Part shown: piece after piece, positions 1 to 5,749 of the stretch
How the letters are laid out: each line of letters opens with the position of its first letter
Numbering within the stretch: position 1 is the first letter of the stretch
Program-made: the position numbers and the translations under genes
The notes under the pieces: generated by a model
Databases searched by the model: none
What the model was told of the DNA's origin: nothing
What the model saw: the letters and a program-made list of their open reading frames with translations, nothing else
DNA from: CAZFPN01 sp044370655
GTDB taxonomy: Bacteria > Pseudomonadota > Alphaproteobacteria > Rickettsiales > Deianiraeaceae
Direction of reading: 5' to 3'
Length of the DNA stretch: 5,991 bases
Assembly: GCA_044370655.1 (NCBI GenBank)
Contig: JBILVD010000068.1
Span: forward strand, 1-5,991

Positions 1-55
1 ATACAATGCCATTCTTTATTATATTATAACTACCACAAAATCTACATTCATTCAT
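1..55 (-). CDS. IS1-like transposase, N-terminal fragment (runs off left edge)
   Basis: Reading leftward from the ATG at 55-53, 18 codons are open to the window edge and give MNECRFCGSYNIIKNGIV. This looks like the N-terminal zinc-ribbon start of IS1-family InsA proteins: a CxxC pair (Cys4, Cys7), a short Ser/Tyr-Asn stretch, then I-K-N-G before the second, here missing, cysteine pair. That domain binds the element ends. An in-frame stop (TAA at 73-71) lies upstream and no other ATG intervenes, so the start is well fixed. There is no Shine-Dalgarno motif, and the ATG itself is the last part of a 12-bp perfect inverted repeat (53-80). The call rests on only 18 residues; it gains weight because the other end of the window carries the C-terminus of an IS1-like transposase on the same strand. 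Any small zinc-ribbon protein is the alternative. Confidence 0.55.
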   Translation of the reverse strand, partial: MNECRFCGSYNIIKNGIV

Positions 56-80
56 AAAATAAACTAACGTTTATTTTATG
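53..80 (-). repeat. Perfect 12-bp hairpin containing the transposase start codon
   Basis: CATAAAATAAAC (53-64) and GTTTATTTTATG (69-80) are exact reverse complements separated by the 4-nt loop TAAC. In the leftward transposase mRNA the last three bases of the 3' arm are the AUG at 55-53, so folding would bury the start codon. The stem has only one G/C pair in the middle and one at the base, and no U-run follows on either strand, so a terminator is unlikely. A role in restraining transposase translation is an inference. Confidence 0.6.
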
Positions 81-84
81 AGAA

Positions 85-114
85 AAGACATTTCTTTAAA
101 TGTCTAGCTATAAT
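85..114 (+). promoter_or_regulatory. Candidate rightward promoter at the IS/trxB boundary
   Basis: A perfect TATAAT (109-114), preceded by GC, lies 18 bp after AAGACA (85-90), which matches TTGACA at four of six positions. Transcription would begin near 121 and give a leader of about 170 nt before the trxB ATG at 291. If the DNA up to about 115 belongs to the IS, this would be an outward-facing promoter of the element. AT-rich DNA produces such matches often, so confidence is moderate. Confidence 0.4.
86..105. repeat. Perfect 8-bp hairpin
   Basis: AGACATTT (86-93) and AAATGTCT (98-105) are exact reverse complements around a CTTT loop, starting 5 nt after the 53-80 hairpin. Neither strand shows a U-tract directly after it. 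It overlaps the possible -35 box (85-90) of the rightward promoter whose TATAAT lies at 109-114. It could be part of the noncoding end of the left IS, a binding site for a dimeric protein, or chance in AT-rich DNA. Confidence 0.45.
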
Positions 115-193
115 TTAGTGCAAGTCCGCAAAACCTTATTTAAATAAACTTGACGAAAAGGGAATTATTTATTTTAGTGTTAATTTAATATTG

Positions 194-221
194 AAATTTT
201 AAAAGAGCAATTTTAAGATTT
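194..221 (+). repeat. AT-only hairpin in the trxB leader
   Basis: Positions 194-204 pair with 211-221 around the loop GAGCAA, forming an 11-bp stem with one T-G wobble (198 with 217). The next bases are TTG, not a long T-run. It would lie within transcripts starting upstream of 190 and could act as a weak terminator or attenuator, but a stem made only of A/T pairs is unstable and common by chance here. Confidence 0.2.
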
Positions 222-235
222 TTGTTAGAATTTTC

Positions 236-264
236 TTGACAATTATTAAAAGATTCTTTAACAA
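236..264 (+). promoter_or_regulatory. Candidate proximal trxB promoter
   Basis: A perfect TTGACA (236-241) is followed after 17 bp by the weak -10 match TAACAA (259-264). The expected transcription start is about 271. That nearly coincides with the upstream ATG at 273 and leaves a leader of about 20 nt for the ATG at 291, which supports the latter as the trxB start. A third, weaker pair, TTGACG (150-155) and TTTAGT (173-178) with 17-bp spacing, lies farther upstream. Confidence 0.4.
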
Positions 265-290
265 AAAGCATAATGTTATTAATTTTAAGT

Positions 291-1214
291 ATGAAAAATG
301 TTATCATAGTTGGCTCTGGCCCTGCTGGATATTCATGTGCAATTTATCTCGCAAGAGCAAATTTAAAACCACTTATGATTTCTGGTTTTGATGAAGGAGG
401 GCAATTGATGACAACAACAGATGTAGAAAACTATCCTGGTTTTGCCGAGGTTATTCAAGGACCATACCTTATGGAGCAGATGAAAAAACAGGCAGAAAAT
501 GTAGGAACAGAGATGTTAATGGATAAAGTTGTTTCTATTGATTTTTCCTCAAAACCGTTCACAGTAAAAACTGATTTTGGAGCAGAATTTAAAGCCGAGA
601 GAATTGTAATTGCAACGGGAGCTCAAGCAAAATGGTTAGGTATTGAAAGTGAGACAGAATTTAGAGGGTATGGAGTTTCAGGCTGTGCAACTTGTGACGG
701 CTTCTTCTTTAAAGGCAAGGAAGTTATGGTAGTTGGTGGGGGGAATACGGCAGTTGAGGAGGCACTTTATCTTACAAATCACGCTTCAAAAGTTACTCTT
801 GTTCATAGGCGGGATAAATTAAGATGCGAAAAAGTTCTTGAAGAAAAACTTTTAAAAAACCCTAAAATTAGCATTATTTGGAACTCAGAAATTGAAGAAA
901 TCTTAGGAGAAAAAGAGCCCGCAAAAAAAGTTACTGGAGTTAAGGTAAAAAATAAATCTGGAGAAATTTCCCAAATTAAAGTAGATGGTATTTTTATAGC
1001 AATTGGGCATAAGCCATCAACGGATTTTCTTCTAAATTCAGGGCTAGAGCTAGATAGTGAGGGATATTTAAAAGTAAAAGTAGGCACAACTCAAACAAAC
1101 ATTGAGGGTGTTTATGGAGCAGGTGACGTAGCGGATAAAGTCTACCGTCAGGCGGTAACGGCAGCAGGTTTTGGATGTATGGCAGCACTTGAAGTTATCA
1201 AAAGCTTTGAGTAA
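291..1214 (+). CDS. trxB: Thioredoxin reductase (NADPH)
   Basis: Low-molecular-weight thioredoxin reductase: it moves electrons from NADPH through FAD and a redox disulfide to thioredoxin in the cytoplasm, and so supports ribonucleotide reductase and thiol repair. From the ATG at 291 the protein has 307 residues, close to the usual 310-320. The FAD-binding GSGPAG is at residues 8-13, the active-site CATC at 132-135, the NADPH-binding GGGNTA at 149-154, and HRRDKLR (172-178) supplies the arginines expected for the NADPH phosphate. The C-terminal FAD motif YGAGDV is at 275-280, followed by RQAVTAAG. All catalytic elements are intact. An in-frame ATG at 273 would add MLLILS, but family members begin a few residues before the glycine-rich loop and the candidate promoter starts near 271, so 291 is preferred. 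No Shine-Dalgarno is visible. hemW follows after 3 nt, suggesting co-transcription. The best remembered resemblance is to Rickettsiales TrxB. Confidence 0.95.
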   Translation: MKNVIIVGSGPAGYSCAIYLARANLKPLMISGFDEGGQLMTTTDVENYPGFAEVIQGPYLMEQMKKQAENVGTEMLMDKVVSIDFSSKPFTVKTDFGAEFKAERIVIATGAQAKWLGIESETEFRGYGVSGCATCDGFFFKGKEVMVVGGGNTAVEEALYLTNHASKVTLVHRRDKLRCEKVLEEKLLKNPKISIIWNSEIEEILGEKEPAKKVTGVKVKNKSGEISQIKVDGIFIAIGHKPSTDFLLNSGLELDSEGYLKVKVGTTQTNIEGVYGAGDVADKVYRQAVTAAGFGCMAALEVIKSFE

Positions 1215-1217
1215 TCT

Positions 1218-2369
1218 ATGGAAGAGCTCGCCATTTACATACACTTTCCATATTGTGAATTGAAATGCCCCTACTGTGACTTCAACAGCCATGTTGAATC
1301 AAATTTAAAAGAAAAAGAGCATCTAAAAGCTTGGCAATCCGAAATTGACTTCTTTTTAAGTAAAATTAATAAATCGTTTGCTTTGGGAAGTATTTTTTTT
1401 GGAGGGGGGACGCCATCTTTGATGCAAAGTGAGACGGTTTATAACATTTTAAACTATATAAAAAATCACTCTCAAATTTTATGGCAAAATCCTGAGATCA
1501 CACTTGAGGCAAATCCATCTTCTTGTGAATACAATAAATTCAAGCATTTTAAAGAAGCAGGGGTAAATCGGCTTTCGATTGGTGTGCAGTCTTTTAATGA
1601 TGCAAATCTTAAGTTTTTAGGCAGAAAACATAGTGCACAAGAGGCAAAAGAAGCACTTTCAATGGCTCGTGAGATATTTCAAAACTACTCACTTGATTTA
1701 ATTTATTGCCTTCCAAATCAAACTTTGGAAAGTTGGGAGAGTGAGCTTGAATTTGCAATCAAAAACTATGCTTTGGGGCATGTATCCGCTTACACACTCA
1801 CCATTGAAAAGGGGACAAAGTTCTTTAAAATGCACTCGGAAGGGGGTTTTGTATTACCAGAAATTGAAGATGAGTTTTACGAACTCACAAACTCAATATT
1901 TGAAAAAAACGCCTTTCATAAATATGAAATTTCAAATTATGCAAAAGAAGGCTTTGAATGCAAGCACAACATTGCATACTGGCAAAGTATAGACTATATT
2001 GGTCTAGGGGCGGGAGCTCACGGAAGATTGACGATAGATGGAATGCGATTTGCAACACAAAATTTTGCAAATCCAGATAAGTATTTAAATTCGGTTTCTA
2101 GCTCAGAAAATGCACTACAAAAATTTGAGGCTCTTTCAAAAGAAGATATAATAAAAGAGACTTTAATTATGAATTTGAGATACAAAGATGGTATCAATCT
2201 AGACAATTTTGAGAAGAAATATGGTTTTAAAATAATGGAAAATCTACCAAAAAAACATATAGATGCCATGCTTGAGAATAATCTTTTAGAGCTCTCTAAA
2301 TCAAATTTACATTTAACAAAAGGTGGCTTAAGCGTTGCAAATGCAATAGTTTCAAAGCTCATTAAATAA
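1218..2369 (+). CDS. hemW: HemW-like radical SAM protein (heme chaperone family)
   Basis: Radical SAM enzyme of the HemN/HemW family, often annotated as oxygen-independent coproporphyrinogen III oxidase-like. HemW proteins are thought to bind heme and pass it to membrane proteins such as respiratory enzymes, not to oxidise coproporphyrinogen. The 383-residue length fits HemW (about 380) and is well below true HemN (about 455). The [4Fe-4S] cluster motif CxxxCxxC is Cys13, Cys17 and Cys20, followed by DFNSH as in HemW; HemN has a further cysteine in a CxC ending at this point. The SAM-binding GGGTPS is at residues 62-67, EANPSS at 97-102, and the HemW-typical HNIAYW and GLGAGAHG at 250-255 and 262-269. 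The C-terminal HemW domain ends naturally in a winged-helix-like tail. The start lies 3 nt after trxB with no clear Shine-Dalgarno, so it is probably translated from the trxB message. The stop overlaps the end of the convergent kbl by 8 bp. Confidence 0.92.
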   Translation: MEELAIYIHFPYCELKCPYCDFNSHVESNLKEKEHLKAWQSEIDFFLSKINKSFALGSIFFGGGTPSLMQSETVYNILNYIKNHSQILWQNPEITLEANPSSCEYNKFKHFKEAGVNRLSIGVQSFNDANLKFLGRKHSAQEAKEALSMAREIFQNYSLDLIYCLPNQTLESWESELEFAIKNYALGHVSAYTLTIEKGTKFFKMHSEGGFVLPEIEDEFYELTNSIFEKNAFHKYEISNYAKEGFECKHNIAYWQSIDYIGLGAGAHGRLTIDGMRFATQNFANPDKYLNSVSSSENALQKFEALSKEDIIKETLIMNLRYKDGINLDNFEKKYGFKIMENLPKKHIDAMLENNLLELSKSNLHLTKGGLSVANAIVSKLIK

Positions 2370-3519
2370 TTTTTTGCAAAACTAAAACCACATTTTCTAA
2401 CTGCTCTTTAGTATGAGAGGCGGAAACCATAAATCGAATTCTAGCACGCCCTTTTGCAACAGTTGGAAAGACTATAGGGCTTGCATAAACGCCATTTTCA
2501 AATAATTTACGACTTACTTCCATAGCTTTTGCCTCCTCGCCAATAATAACAGGTGTAATTGGAGTTTGAGTTTTGCCTATATCAAACCCAGCTTCCTTCA
2601 ATTTAGATTGAAAAAATAATGTGTTTTCCCATAATTTCTTTGTATATTCGTCCGTTTCTTCAAGTATGTCAATCGCCTCAATTGCACAAGCAACCGAAGC
2701 GGGAGGTAGAGCAGTGCTAAAAAGTAAAGGTCTTGCTCTATGGTTTAGCCATTGGTATGTTTCTTTTAAACCGGCAACATAACCACCAATAGAGCCAATT
2801 GCCTTTGAAAGAGTTCCGATTATAAAGTTAACCTTACCGTGAAGCCCGAAATGATCTACCGTCCCTCTTCCATTTTTTCCTAAAACTCCGGAGCCGTGTG
2901 CATCGTCTACATATGTTAGGCAGTTATATTTATTTGCAAGATTAACGATTTCAGGCAGTGGAGCAATGTTACCATCCATACTAAATACACCATCTGTTAT
3001 TATAAATGCATTTTTATAATTTCCACGATGTTCTTTAAGCATATCTTCCAAGTGGTTTGGGTCGCAAGTTTTATAAACTTTTTTAGTTGCCTTGCTAAGA
3101 CGCACACCATCTATTATGCTAGCATGATTTAACTCGTCGCTTAGTATCAAATCCCCCTCTTCTGTAATCGCTTGAATTGCCCCTATATTGCAATTTAAAC
3201 CAGACTGGAAGTGATGAGCCATCTCCTCATGTTTAAATTTTGCAATTTTTTTATCTAGCATTTCATGAAGCGTAGTATTTCCGTTTATAGTCCTCACTGC
3301 CCCTGCCCCAACGCCAAATTTCTCAATCGCTTCAATCGCCTTTGCTTTTAAACGAGGGTGATTTGCAAATCCAAGATAGTTGTTAGAACATAGGTTAATA
3401 ACTTGAAAGCCATTTACAACTTCCATCGCCTCATTTGCACTTTCAAGCACATTTAAAGTTCTAAAAACACCACTGGTTTTTAAGTCTTCAATTCTATTTT
3501 TCAATATGTTCTGCATCAT
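2362..3519 (-). CDS. kbl: Glycine C-acetyltransferase (2-amino-3-ketobutyrate CoA ligase)
   Basis: PLP enzyme of the alpha-oxoamine synthase family, 385 residues (family about 390-400). Kbl cleaves 2-amino-3-oxobutyrate with CoA to glycine and acetyl-CoA, the second step of threonine breakdown. Visible features are SNNYLGFANHPRL (45-57), NHASIIDG (131-138) with His132 as the likely PLP-stacking residue, TDGVFSMDG (175-183), VDDAHGSG (204-211) with Asp205 as the expected PLP-nitrogen partner, and the Schiff-base Lys239 in GTLSKAIG. FPTVAKGRARIR near 351-362 holds the carboxylate-binding arginine. The sequence seems closer to the Bacillus-type Kbl (DDAH, GNIAPLPE, SIVFPTVAKG-like) than to E. 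coli Kbl (DDSH). The sister enzymes 8-amino-7-oxononanoate synthase and 5-aminolevulinate synthase share the fold, but the NHASIIDGVRL and FSMDGNIAPLPE segments and the tdh neighbour favour Kbl. It starts 26 nt inside the symporter gene, with two consecutive ATGs (3519 and 3516) and no Shine-Dalgarno, suggesting translational coupling. Confidence 0.9.
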   Translation of the reverse strand: MMQNILKNRIEDLKTSGVFRTLNVLESANEAMEVVNGFQVINLCSNNYLGFANHPRLKAKAIEAIEKFGVGAGAVRTINGNTTLHEMLDKKIAKFKHEEMAHHFQSGLNCNIGAIQAITEEGDLILSDELNHASIIDGVRLSKATKKVYKTCDPNHLEDMLKEHRGNYKNAFIITDGVFSMDGNIAPLPEIVNLANKYNCLTYVDDAHGSGVLGKNGRGTVDHFGLHGKVNFIIGTLSKAIGSIGGYVAGLKETYQWLNHRARPLLFSTALPPASVACAIEAIDILEETDEYTKKLWENTLFFQSKLKEAGFDIGKTQTPITPVIIGEEAKAMEVSRKLFENGVYASPIVFPTVAKGRARIRFMVSASHTKEQLENVVLVLQKII

Positions 3520-4720
3520 TTTTATTTAAATTATTTTTAGAAAAATTCTTGTCTATCTTATCAATTAACATTAAAATAAAGCTATCACTCGTTACGTTTA
3601 CCGCTGTTGCAAAACTATCATTTGCTATACCTAAAGTGAACATAGCTTCTGCAACAACTGGAGGAAAGCCTAAAAATGATGTTAAAAGTGGTTTTGTTGC
3701 TACGGGCTCACCTCCTGGAATGCCTGGTGCTGCAAGTAATATTGTTGCAACTAGAAATATATAGGAAGCAATAAGTGTTTGGGAAATCATCTCCCCCGTA
3801 AATATATAATAAATTGCCATAGCTCCAAAAATTTGAGTGACCATAGACCCTAAAAGATGCGTTGTAGCAAGAAGTGGGACTGCAAATTCGGCAATTTCCT
3901 TTGAGGTGCCAAACTCTTTTGCTGCCTCAATACTCACGGGAATTGTTGCTTTTGAACTTTGCGTTCCAAGTGCTACAAAGTAAGCTAATATATAAGACCG
4001 AATAACCTTAAAAAAAGGCTTTTTGCAAATTAAAGATGTGATTAAGATAAGAATAATGGTTAGTGTGTTTGAAATAATAAAAATGGTAAGCATTATAATT
4101 GCAAAACTCTTTATACTGCTTGCAAATTCTCCACTTGCAGAAAGCTTTGCAAAAATACAAAAAATATAAAAAGGCAGGACAGGTATAAGAAATTTGTTTA
4201 ATGTTAAATAAACACACTTCTCCGCCTCTTTTGCGAACTGCAAAATAAAATGAGACTTAATGTAAGCACAAGACACTCCAAAAATAAAAGCAAGAACTAT
4301 CGCACCAACAACATCAATGAATGGACTTAGCATTTTTGGCAAGAAGCTTTTGTATATACTTTCTGCCATCTCCTTACTTTCAATTAAAACTCCAGAGAAG
4401 ATACTTGGAATTAAACCTTTCCCTAAAATAAAGCTTACAAATCCAGCAAAAAGCATTGAGGTGTAGCAAATTATAATTGCAAACATAAGCAAATTAGAAG
4501 CCTTCTGCCCTAATTCTATTATCCCTGGTAAAACAAGAACTAAAACCACGATAGGTATAAAAAAGGCTATGAATTGCGAAAGCAAATCACTTATAGTAAC
4601 AAGCCCTCTCAAGCTTGCAATTCCAATAAAATGATGTGTTAAGAACTTTCCAACTAGAGAGCCAAAAAGTATTGCAAAAATTATTTTAAAAATTAATGCA
4701 CTAGCTTTTCCTTTAAACAT
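3494..4720 (-). CDS. DAACS-family amino acid:cation symporter, probable neutral amino acid (threonine/serine) importer
   Basis: Inner-membrane secondary transporter of 408 residues with the dicarboxylate/amino acid:cation symporter layout: hydrophobic helices near residues 9-29, 44-66, 77-99, 132-155, 170-192 and 206-232, re-entrant hairpin 1 with GTQSSKATIP (252-261), helix 7 (about 280-308), hairpin 2 with APGIPGG (331-337), and helix 8 with D368-x6-N375-x3-D379. Spacing in helix 8 matches archaeal GltPh D394, R397, N401 and D405, but the arginine position is Ala371; that arginine binds the acidic side chain of aspartate, so a neutral substrate is expected. The NMDGT sodium motif of helix 7 is HLLGS (288-292), so Asp312 is Leu290. 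The gene lies between threonine dehydrogenase and kbl, overlapping them by 28 and 26 nt, which suggests threonine (or serine) import. It is not close enough to SstT for that name. The C-terminal tail (390-408) is polar and Asn/Lys rich. Confidence 0.8.
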   Translation of the reverse strand: MFKGKASALIFKIIFAILFGSLVGKFLTHHFIGIASLRGLVTISDLLSQFIAFFIPIVVLVLVLPGIIELGQKASNLLMFAIIICYTSMLFAGFVSFILGKGLIPSIFSGVLIESKEMAESIYKSFLPKMLSPFIDVVGAIVLAFIFGVSCAYIKSHFILQFAKEAEKCVYLTLNKFLIPVLPFYIFCIFAKLSASGEFASSIKSFAIIMLTIFIISNTLTIILILITSLICKKPFFKVIRSYILAYFVALGTQSSKATIPVSIEAAKEFGTSKEIAEFAVPLLATTHLLGSMVTQIFGAMAIYYIFTGEMISQTLIASYIFLVATILLAAPGIPGGEPVATKPLLTSFLGFPPVVAEAMFTLGIANDSFATAVNVTSDSFILMLIDKIDKNFSKNNLNKNDAEHIEK

Positions 4721-5646
4721 AACAACATTTGATTAGTCATTTTTTGTAAATTGAATTTAGGGTTAAAGCCCCATTCTTCTTTTGCGCAAGTGCAGTCCAT
4801 GTTTTTAGGCCAACTGTCAGCAATGTTTTGGAGTATAGGATTAACCTTGTAAGATATTTCAAAATTCGGAATAAGTTTTTTTATTTCCAATGCAATCTCT
4901 TTAGGGCAAAAGCTCATAGCAGAGACGTTAAAAGCGTTGCGATGCTTCAAGTTTTTACCATCTGCTTCTATCAATTTAATCACCGCATCAATTGCATCCT
5001 CCATATACATCATGTCAAGATAACTATCTTCTTTTAAAGGGCATACAAAAGACCCATCTGTCAATGCTTTATAATAGATTTCAACGGCGTAATCCGTCGT
5101 TCCTCCTCCTGGAATTGCAGTGTGTGAGATAAGCCCTGGAAACCTAAGCCCACGAGTATCAACTCCATATTTTGCAAAGTAATAGTCGCACAATAATTCA
5201 CCTGCAACCTTACTTACTCCGTAAATAGTGTTTGGGCGTTGAATTACATCTTGTGGAGTATTCTCCCTCGGTGTGCTTAAACCAAAACTTGCAATTGAAC
5301 TTGGCGTAAAAAAACCCGTTTTAAACTCCCTAGCAAGCTCAAGAGCGTTGTAAAGACCGCCCATATTAAGTTGCCACAACAGTTGTGGATTAGCCTCCCC
5401 ACTAGCAGAAAGTAAAGAAGCAAGATGCACTATATAATTTATTTTATATTTAGAAATCAAATTACCAAAATGAGCAAAATTTAAAACATCTAACACCTCA
5501 AAAATTCCTTCAGAGCAAACGGAACTGTCATCTTTCCTAAAAATATCTGTCGCAACGACATTAGCCTTGCCATATATTTCTCTAAATCTAAGCGTAAGCT
5601 CGGTTCCAATTTGCCCCAAAGCCCCCGTAATTAAAATTCTTCTCAT
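4693..5646 (-). CDS. L-threonine 3-dehydrogenase, SDR/NAD-dependent epimerase type
   Basis: Extended short-chain dehydrogenase of 317 residues, the usual length of the SDR-type threonine dehydrogenase found in Bacteroidetes, Firmicutes, some archaea and animals; it is unrelated to the zinc-dependent E. coli Tdh. It oxidises L-threonine with NAD+ to 2-amino-3-oxobutyrate. The Rossmann motif TGALGQIG is at residues 7-14, and Asp34 at the end of strand 2 fits NAD over NADP. The catalytic serine lies in TPSSIASFG (114-122), and Tyr142 and Lys146 form the YxxxK pair in IYGVSKVAGE. Strong family signatures follow: TPRENTPQD (125-133), LRFPGLIS (167-174), PGGGTTDYAVEIYY (179-192), MMYMEDAI (212-219) and FNVSAMSFCPKE. 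It is the first gene of the operon; its end overlaps the symporter start by 28 nt and kbl follows, matching the two-step pathway. The ATG at 5646 starts immediately before the first beta strand and has no Shine-Dalgarno. A UDP-sugar epimerase is a much weaker alternative because of the threonine dehydrogenase-specific PGGGTTDYA block. Confidence 0.9.
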   Translation of the reverse strand: MRRILITGALGQIGTELTLRFREIYGKANVVATDIFRKDDSSVCSEGIFEVLDVLNFAHFGNLISKYKINYIVHLASLLSASGEANPQLLWQLNMGGLYNALELAREFKTGFFTPSSIASFGLSTPRENTPQDVIQRPNTIYGVSKVAGELLCDYYFAKYGVDTRGLRFPGLISHTAIPGGGTTDYAVEIYYKALTDGSFVCPLKEDSYLDMMYMEDAIDAVIKLIEADGKNLKHRNAFNVSAMSFCPKEIALEIKKLIPNFEISYKVNPILQNIADSWPKNMDCTCAKEEWGFNPKFNLQKMTNQMLLCLKEKLVH

Positions 5647-5652
5647 AAAATG

Positions 5653-5664
5653 ATAAATATTTAT
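5653..5664. repeat. 12-bp perfect palindrome just downstream of the -10 box
   Basis: ATAAATATTTAT is fully self-complementary and sits directly between the TATAAT box (5665-5670) and the ATG at 5646, overlapping the expected transcription start. The position is right for a repressor operator. It is made only of A and T, so chance occurrence is a serious alternative. Confidence 0.3.
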
Positions 5665-5696
5665 ATTATAGGTTTATTAAAAAAATTAATTGTCAA
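5665..5696 (-). promoter_or_regulatory. Candidate promoter of the threonine operon
   Basis: On the minus strand a perfect TTGACA (5696-5691) and a perfect TATAAT (5670-5665) lie upstream of the dehydrogenase ATG, with a 20-bp spacer in place of the usual 16-18. Transcription would begin near 5658, leaving a leader of about a dozen nucleotides. Either the spacing reflects a promoter that needs an activator or DNA distortion, or only one of the two boxes is used. Confidence 0.5.
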
Positions 5697-5708
5697 GCTT
5701 TTTTAATA
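5675..5708. repeat. 10-bp perfect inverted repeat bracketing the -35 box
   Basis: TATTAAAAAA (5675-5684) and TTTTTTAATA (5699-5708) are exact reverse complements separated by 14 bp, and the TTGACA (minus strand, 5696-5691) lies wholly within that loop. It could be an operator half-site pair or the A/T-rich hairpin of a weak terminator protecting the operon from IS read-through. No G/C pair is present in the stem, so significance is uncertain. Confidence 0.3.
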
Positions 5709-5749
5709 GATATTTTTTATTTATGAAACAGAAAACTATTTAACAGTTA

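Noticed and set aside
273..290. Upstream trxB start at 273 (adds MLLILS)
   Set aside because: Family members begin just before the FAD loop, the candidate promoter would start transcription at about this base, and the extension shows no conserved feature.
803..1292. Minus-strand open frames opposite trxB and the start of hemW
   Set aside because: They are antisense shadows of strongly conserved genes, and their translations show no recognisable domain.
1741..2362. Extra open frames on both strands within hemW
   Set aside because: They overlap the conserved HemW frame, and their composition shows no family motif.
1218..2369. True oxygen-independent coproporphyrinogen oxidase (HemN)
   Set aside because: The protein is too short, the cluster motif is followed by DF and not the CxC ending, and the HNxxYW and GAGAHG motifs are HemW-type.
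2340..2400. Intrinsic terminator between hemW and kbl
   Set aside because: A T-run is present after hemW but no stable hairpin precedes it on either strand.
2362..3519. 8-amino-7-oxononanoate synthase or 5-aminolevulinate synthase instead of Kbl
   Set aside because: Same fold, but the NHASIIDGVRL and FSMDGNIAPLPE segments and the linked threonine dehydrogenase fit Kbl better.
3549..4217. Plus-strand frame at 3549-3764 and minus-strand frame at 4008-4217 within the symporter
   Set aside because: Out-of-frame or antisense readings of a membrane protein gene; the hydrophobic or aromatic-rich peptides come from the codon composition.
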